From positions 1-64,000 of the forward strand of contig NCSJ02000069.1 in assembly GCA_002812745.2 (NCBI GenBank): a DNA stretch of 64,000 nucleotides, given 5' to 3'. Origin of the DNA: Scytalidium lignicola. Its lineage: Eukaryota > Ascomycota > Leotiomycetes. Of the stretch, positions 59,684-64,000 are shown piece by piece. The notes beneath the pieces are model-generated. The model did no database searches and had not been told where the DNA came from. It saw only the letters and a list, made by a program, of their open reading frames with translations. How positions within the stretch are numbered: position 1 is the first letter of the stretch; each line of letters begins with the position of its first letter. The position numbers were made by a program, and so were the translations under genes.

Positions 59684-60514
59684 ATGCCTTATATTACCAC
59701 CAGAGACAAAACCGAAATCTACTACAAAGACTGGGGCAATCCTAATGGGCAGCCAGTGGTGTTCTCACACGGATGGCCCTTAAACAGCGATAACTGGGAA
59801 AGTCAGATGTTTTTCTTGAGCAATCAAGGCTACCGTTGCATCGCACACGATCGCCGTGGTCATGGCCGTTCAGGCCAGCCATGGGATGGAAACAACATGG
59901 ACACCTACGCAGATGACCTTCACGAACTATTTGATCACCTTGATCTTAAAAATGCCATGATGGTGGGCCATTCAACAGGTGGTGGTGAAGTTGTTCGCTT
60001 CTTAGGACGGCATGGATCTTCCCGAGTCGCAAAAGCAGTCCTTGTTAGTGCTGTTCCTCCTGTCATGGTCAAGAAGGAGAGTAACCCAGGTGGAACACCA
60101 ATTGAGGTCTTTGATAGCTTCCGAACTGCGATGGAGAAAGATCGTGCTCAATTCTTCCTTGATGTTCCCACCGGACCATTCTTTGGCTTTAACCGTCCAG
60201 GTGCGAAGGCCAGTCAAGGCCTTATTCAGAGCTGGTGGTTACAGGGTATGCTCTGCGGATATAAAGCAGCATACGACTGCATAAAGGCATTCTCCGAAAC
60301 AGATATGACTGAGGACATGAAGAAGATTAATATTCCAGTCCTTCTTCTTCATGGTGATGATGATCAAGTTGTGCCGATTGGAGCCAGTGCCCATGAAGGG
60401 ATTAAGTTGCTCAAGCACGGTACATTGAAGGTTTATCCAGGAGGCCCTCATGCTTTGCCAAACATTTTCACAGATGAGGTGAATCAAGACCTGCTCAAAT
60501 TTCTCAAATCTTAA
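59684..60514 (+). CDS. Intronless alpha/beta hydrolase, non-heme haloperoxidase type
   Basis: A single exon encodes 276 residues opening [18 protein letters not shown]. The alpha/beta hydrolase core is complete: [17 protein letters not shown] with the oxyanion region, [38 protein letters not shown] (nucleophile serine in GHSTGG), HGDDDQVVP (acid), and GGPHAL (base histidine). This matches bacterial-type cofactor-free haloperoxidases/arylesterases, cytosolic enzymes that hydrolyse esters and can brominate in the presence of peroxide and acetate. Lack of introns and close likeness to bacterial family members hint at horizontal transfer, although such genes are widespread in fungi. It seems functional. 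Confidence 0.93.
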   Translation: MPYITTRDKTEIYYKDWGNPNGQPVVFSHGWPLNSDNWESQMFFLSNQGYRCIAHDRRGHGRSGQPWDGNNMDTYADDLHELFDHLDLKNAMMVGHSTGGGEVVRFLGRHGSSRVAKAVLVSAVPPVMVKKESNPGGTPIEVFDSFRTAMEKDRAQFFLDVPTGPFFGFNRPGAKASQGLIQSWWLQGMLCGYKAAYDCIKAFSETDMTEDMKKINIPVLLLHGDDDQVVPIGASAHEGIKLLKHGTLKVYPGGPHALPNIFTDEVNQDLLKFLKS

Positions 60515-61007
60515 GGAAAGGGAAGGTCATAACTTTACAATAAGTGACGTCAATAGAATGAAACACGTCTCTAACATCTAATATAAATCTATACTGGAAT
60601 TCTTTTTTAAAAAAAATCTAATTTTTACTTTTGTGACTGATACAGACTAAAAAGTCTACACTGCTATTCTATTCCAGTTTTAACAGCCACCTGACTTCTA
60701 GGAATAAATACTGTCATTGAATGTTTCTCTTTCTTCTCACATACTAAAATATTGTCCGAGTTGTCACACTCGATAATCTTCTATAAACAGCTGCTTGATT
60801 TATACAAGAGTCTCAATTCTTAAGAGATAGAGTAATTTCCAGTAGTCTTCATATAATTTTAACTTAACAACATCCAAGTAAGTGATAATAATCGACACTT
60901 CCTCTCCTCTAGCTTCTATATTTTCTTTTCTTCCATCCACTCAACAATATTTAGATGCGCAGTCTTTCAAATTAACATCCATAAGAAGATAATCGCCTCC
61001 AGCAATA
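60515..61007. other. Intergenic, AT-rich
   Basis: Downstream of the hydrolase. AT-rich with pyrimidine tracts; no gene or element recognised. Confidence 0.45.
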
Positions 61008-61175
61008 ATGACTCTCGTAGGTAACGCCGTGTTACTTCTAGCACTCTTGTTATATGCATTAGCATTGGTAAATATCATCTTCGATGAGCTTAATCTATCT
61101 ACCAGACTTCCCAGCAATGCTCAACACCTTTCTCTTCCCGCCCTGTTCAACACCAGTCACCAACTTATTACTTGA
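61008..61175 (+). CDS. Possible 55-residue single-pass membrane peptide
   Basis: An ATG frame of 55 codons reads MTLVGNAVLLLALLLYALAL, a strong membrane segment, followed by VNIIFDELNLSTRLPSNAQ and a short soluble tail. A GTAAAT donor-like word occurs inside. The family is not recognised and only length, ATG context and hydrophobicity support it. It is shorter than most gene callers accept. Confidence 0.35.
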   Translation: MTLVGNAVLLLALLLYALALVNIIFDELNLSTRLPSNAQHLSLPALFNTSHQLIT

Positions 61176-61313
61176 TTTTAGTTTATTTTCAAACATTAAC
61201 TATTATAATTTATATAATATATGTTTTATTATATTTGTTGTTTTGATGTAACAGAATTAAAATATTGTGATTTAATTAGAGGAGATTTATGTCTGGTCGA
61301 TTTTGTACGTTAC

Positions 61314-61560
61314 GTACGTAAGGGGGTGTCAGAAATGATTCGGCATCCCCCTGCAAGCGAAAAAGCCAATTAGATGCTCTACTTTATCTGAAATTCACGC
61401 TGCCTTAATACCTTCAAGCGATCACACCAGTTTAGATTCCTCATGCCATACAAAGTTTCTACAAAGCTATCCAAACAGCGTGAGAAAATCTCCTGATTAG
61501 GCCAAAAAAATGCTCGCTTGCAGGGGGATGCCGAATCATTTCTAACACCCCCTTACGTAC
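61314..61560. mobile_element. MITE with long inverted terminal arms, 247 bp
   Basis: Arms at 61314-61360 and 61514-61560 are inverted and match over about 47 bp with a single mismatch, starting GTACGTAAGGGGGTGT. TA/TAC words at both ends fit a TA target-site duplication, as for Tc1/mariner-type MITEs. The 150-bp interior is non-coding. It ends about 130 bases before the tRNA gene. Between them, AGTTCTCGCTTA is repeated in tandem near 61600-61630. Confidence 0.9.
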
Positions 61561-61688
61561 TTATGTAGAGAGCGTGTGCTCAGGCCAAGGAGAACCTTTA
61601 AGCAAAGTTCTCGCTTAAAGTTCTCGCTTAGAAGTAGACAAATCGTTTATGGCCGTATATGATTGAATAAGCAACTTCTCTCTCACAC

Positions 61689-61854
61689 GTCTTCGTGGCT
61701 CAGTGTAAGCACTTCCCACTTTTCGCCAAAAACCACCCCCAAAAACTAACTTTAAAAAGTGGTTAGAGCGTTGGTCTCATATAACAAACATATGAAAAGA
61801 TTGTTAACAGTCTTGGCCATCCAAAGGTCGTGAGTTCGAACCTCACCGAGGACA
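61689..61854 (+). tRNA. tRNA-Met(CAT) with anticodon intron and an extra intron-like insertion in the D-loop
   Basis: Exons 61689-61704, 61760-61781 and 61819-61854 fold into a canonical 74-nt elongator-type tRNA. The acceptor is GTCTTCG (61689-61695) against CGAGGAC (61847-61853). The D-stem is GCTC (61698-61701) against GAGC (61766-61769), the anticodon loop is CTCATAA, and the T-arm is GTGAG/CTCAC with TTCGAAC. The 37-nt gap at 61782-61818 lies after position 37, the standard nuclear tRNA intron site. The 55-nt gap at 61705-61759 lies in the D-loop and has GTAAGC at its start, ACTAAC at 61745-61750 and AG at its end. Removing it leaves AGTTGGTTA, a normal D-loop with its GG pair. Two T4 tracts follow at 61861-61869 as Pol III terminators. 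The insertion interrupts the end of the A box, so activity is uncertain. Confidence 0.88.
61705..61759 (+). other. Spliceosomal-type intron inside the tRNA D-loop
   Basis: 55 nt, the usual size of introns in this window, with 5' GTAAGC, branch-like ACTAAC whose second-last A is 10 nt from the 3' end, and 3' AAG. It is flanked by AGTG on both sides (61702-61705 and 61758-61761), which could be a target duplication. See the finding. Confidence 0.7.
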
Positions 61855-62968
61855 ACAAAGTTTTCTTTTATATTTTTGGTTTGCTTTGTCACATGCTTGA
61901 TTCCTAATCAATATTATTTTGTAGTCTACTGATGTGACTTTATATAGCCAAGAAGAGAATTTGTATTCAATTACAGCTTTACAGGGTAGATTTATTATTG
62001 GGAAGTTTTAACTTTTGTTCTTTAAAGTCGTCTCTAAACAAGTTGCGAAGTACTGTATGGAAGATTAGACGAGTTCATAAACATATTTCAGATCCGCACG
62101 ATCAGATTCATTAACTGTTAATGTTCCTTTTCTTATACGTTTCTGCAACTGCAAGACTGTCAAGAATTAATTCCAACATGGCATCTCTGACTGGCGACAC
62201 CTTCTAGGTCAATTGAAACCAATCATAATAACATGTTCACATAGGAGAAGCAAACCGCCCACGCAACATTGCTCCTTCCAACCGTGTACAATGAGGCATT
62301 TTGCCGCGATCCCTCAGCTCTATGATATCTACACCCTAGTTTGTACGTAGCCATCCTTTCATGCGGAGATAATGAAGCTCAAAGCAGTGAAGTCATATGA
62401 GCTCCTATCACCCGCCATGAGCAGTCGAAGGCTATCCGATACCAAATTGAATTACCCCGCATTATTGAACTTGCCGGTCGGTCTTGACTTAAGAAGCATC
62501 CTCTACGTATCTCCTGTTTGGATGAACATTGCTTCATGGTGTTCTGCGACTAGCACAGGTAGGGTTTGTGGCAATAATGTGTCACTCAAAGTAAGTGCAA
62601 CATCTGACGAGCTAAGCCGGCTTGCTCGGCTTGACTTGGATCATTTGAATTTACCCTATTGTTTGGTTCAATAATTGACAACCCATCATCGCAACCTAAT
62701 GCATTTCATGGCTAGAACCTCCAAACCTCGCTTTCCGGTTGGTGGAAGGCTGTGAACGAGGTGTGACAGGGCTGGCAATTATCTATCCCAAGTATTCAAG
62801 TATGCTTGGCTTTGTGATATCTCCAGGTTGACTCTCTTCAACAGCTGGTTTGTAAGCTGTAATATGTATTACAAATAACAACAATAACCAATTATCCGTT
62901 TAACCTCCAACGTATTATATTTCAAATATTCGCAATTATGTACTTCTTACAACACTAGTCTGCTATTC
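61855..62968. other. Intergenic region after the tRNA gene
   Basis: AT-rich; holds the tRNA terminator at its start. A 100-codon frame at 62372-62674 has no recognisable features and I do not call it. Confidence 0.5.
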
Positions 62969-63199
62969 TTACTTAGCAGCTAACAGTGGCTCCAAGATGG
63001 CCTCAATATCCGCCTCCGTTTTATTCCCTGCAATCCCAAGAAGTTCATTATCCACCTTTTCCATGCGTCCACCATAGCCTTTCCCGAATAGCGATATATA
63101 TAGATATTCATACATTATCTTCTCCGTAATTTCACCACTTGCTAGGTTTTCATTTGCAGCTTTCTCCATTTCAGTAAGATCAGCTTGAACTGGTTCCCA
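62969..63199 (-). CDS. C-terminal fragment of an unidentified protein
   Basis: The frame on the minus strand reads WEPVQADLTEMEKAANENLA, then SGEITEKIMYEYLYISLFGK and ends AILEPLLAAK. It has natural coding composition and helical character, but starts only at an internal ATG (63169). Upstream of AAGTGGGAACC there is a TATCTAG that could be a 3' splice site or a stop. It runs straight into the oxidoreductase fragment of the opposite strand, so the rest of the gene is probably missing. I do not recognise the family. Confidence 0.4.
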   Translation of the reverse strand, partial: WEPVQADLTEMEKAANENLASGEITEKIMYEYLYISLFGKGYGGRMEKVDNELLGIAGNKTEADIEAILEPLLAAK

Positions 63200-64000
63200 C
63201 TTCTAGATATTGCTGGCTTTATCTACTCCATTGGCGACAGTGTTACGGAGTTTAAGGCTGGCGACCGAGTCGCCGCCTTCCACGAGATGTTCACGTCAGG
63301 GGGAAGCTATGCTGAATATGCCGTCGCGTGGGAACACCACATTTCATTTGCCCAAAACTACGACTTTTGAGGGTGAGTGGTCTGGCTTTGAAAGGAGAAG
63401 GATGGTTAATGGACTAGATATTACCTTTTCCCATTATTTTAATCCCCCCGAATACTAGAGAAGTAAAAGACTGACTCTTAGTGTTATGCGTCTTGCAGAA
63501 GCTGCCACGATACCTCTCTCGGCCATGACGGCTGCTATACATCTTTATCAAGTTCTCCACCTCCCTCTCCCCTGGGCTCCTGCTACCGAAGCTACTCCAC
63601 TTCTCATCTATGGTGGCGCTTCGGCTGTTGGTGCATATGCCATCAAACTTGCAAAGCTCTCAAATATCTACCCTCTTATCGTAGTTGCAGGCCGCGGAAT
63701 CCCATTTGTGGAGAATCTGATTGATCGTTCACAAGGCGACACTGTGCTAGACTATCGAAATGGCGATGATAAGATTGTAGGAGACCTGAGAGACGCTTTG
63801 GGAGGAAGAAAGTTAGAATACGCGTTGGACGCTGTCAGTGAGAAAAACAGCTATGTTAATATCGATAAAGTTATTGAGGCGACAGGTCAGGTCTCTCTCG
63901 TGCTTTCAGCAAAGGAGAAAGTTATGCCCTCTGGTCTGAAGCTTGTCTTCCGGTCCGTGGGGACTGTACATGGGCCTGTCGCAAAGGACACCCGGGATGG
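63200..64000 (+). pseudogene. Zinc-type alcohol dehydrogenase/enoyl reductase fragment, frameshifted
   Basis: The plus strand reads DIAGFIYSIGDSVTEFKAGD and RVAAFHEMFTSGGSYAEYAV, the entry of the GroES-like domain of MDR oxidoreductases, then a second exon from about 63499 with EAATIPLSAMTAAIHLYQVL. Next come PLLIYGGASAVGAYAIKLAK (the nucleotide-binding loop, GGASAVGAYA) and DTVLDYRNGDDKIV. The N-terminal third is absent: sequence before DIAGF does not fit the family. Near 63342 the frame slips by two bases, since WEHHISFAQ must become WEHTTFHLPK to continue. So the fragment is likely dead. It runs off the right end of the window. Confidence 0.75.

Noticed and set aside
1..64000. CRISPR arrays, rRNA genes or prophage
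   Set aside because: No regularly spaced identical repeats, rRNA signatures or phage genes are visible; the DNA is eukaryotic.

Overview
The window looks like nuclear DNA of a filamentous ascomycete (Pezizomycotina). The evidence is short GT-AG introns (about 40-80 nt, often GTAAGT or GTATGT with a CTAAC-like branch site), four fungal Zn2Cys6 regulators, a CFEM-Pth11-type receptor, a TmpA-like flavoprotein, a LaeA-like methyltransferase and several DHA1-type transporters. The exact class is not readable from sequence alone. The region is accessory in character: mostly metabolic enzymes, transporters and their regulators, separated by AT-rich, repeat-bearing DNA and several decayed genes.

Layout. 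0-8.6 kb: hairpin-rich left edge, TmpA-like oxidoreductase (-), CFEM/Pth11 receptor (-), diverged repeats, and a heme-thiolate peroxidase (+) cut off at an assembly gap. 9-13 kb: BAHD-type acyltransferase with two frame breaks (-) and a Zn2Cys6 factor (-). 14-23 kb: GNAT acetyltransferase (-), a Zn2Cys6 factor with an 8-nt first coding exon (+), phytanoyl-CoA dioxygenase-like enzyme (-), GH27 alpha-galactosidase (-), and a catalase-like pseudogene (-). 25-34.8 kb: MFS transporter (+), AT-rich island, Zn2Cys6 factor (-), NAD-dependent epimerase (+). 35-40 kb: pogo/Fot1 transposase relic, a hairpin and tandem-repeat block, amino-acid permease (+), and nested inverted-repeat elements. 40.7-48.2 kb: glutathione S-transferase (+), a divergent pair of O-methyltransferase (-) and LaeA-like methyltransferase (+), and pirin (+). 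49-57 kb: a compact aromatic-acid catabolic cluster made of a Zn2Cys6 regulator, a 2,3-dihydroxybenzoate-decarboxylase-like enzyme, an MFS transporter and a salicylate-hydroxylase-like monooxygenase. 57.8-64 kb: orphan gene, intronless haloperoxidase-type hydrolase, a MITE, a tRNA-Met gene, and two gene fragments meeting at a breakpoint.

Two observations stand out. First, the tRNA-Met(CAT) gene at 61689-61854 has the usual anticodon-loop intron and also a 55-nt insertion in the D-loop that looks like a spliceosomal intron (GTAAGC start, ACTAAC 10 nt before a terminal AG). Removing it restores a canonical D-arm. Second, the aromatic-acid cluster has a shared CGGGGAGTT element in every one of its promoters, which is a good candidate for the binding site of its own regulator. 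Both predicted cluster enzymes would make catechol.

Limits: all family calls come from reading translations by eye, without database searches. Exon joins are inferred from splice signals and frame. Several single N bases sit inside genes and break frames, so some apparent lesions may be assembly faults.
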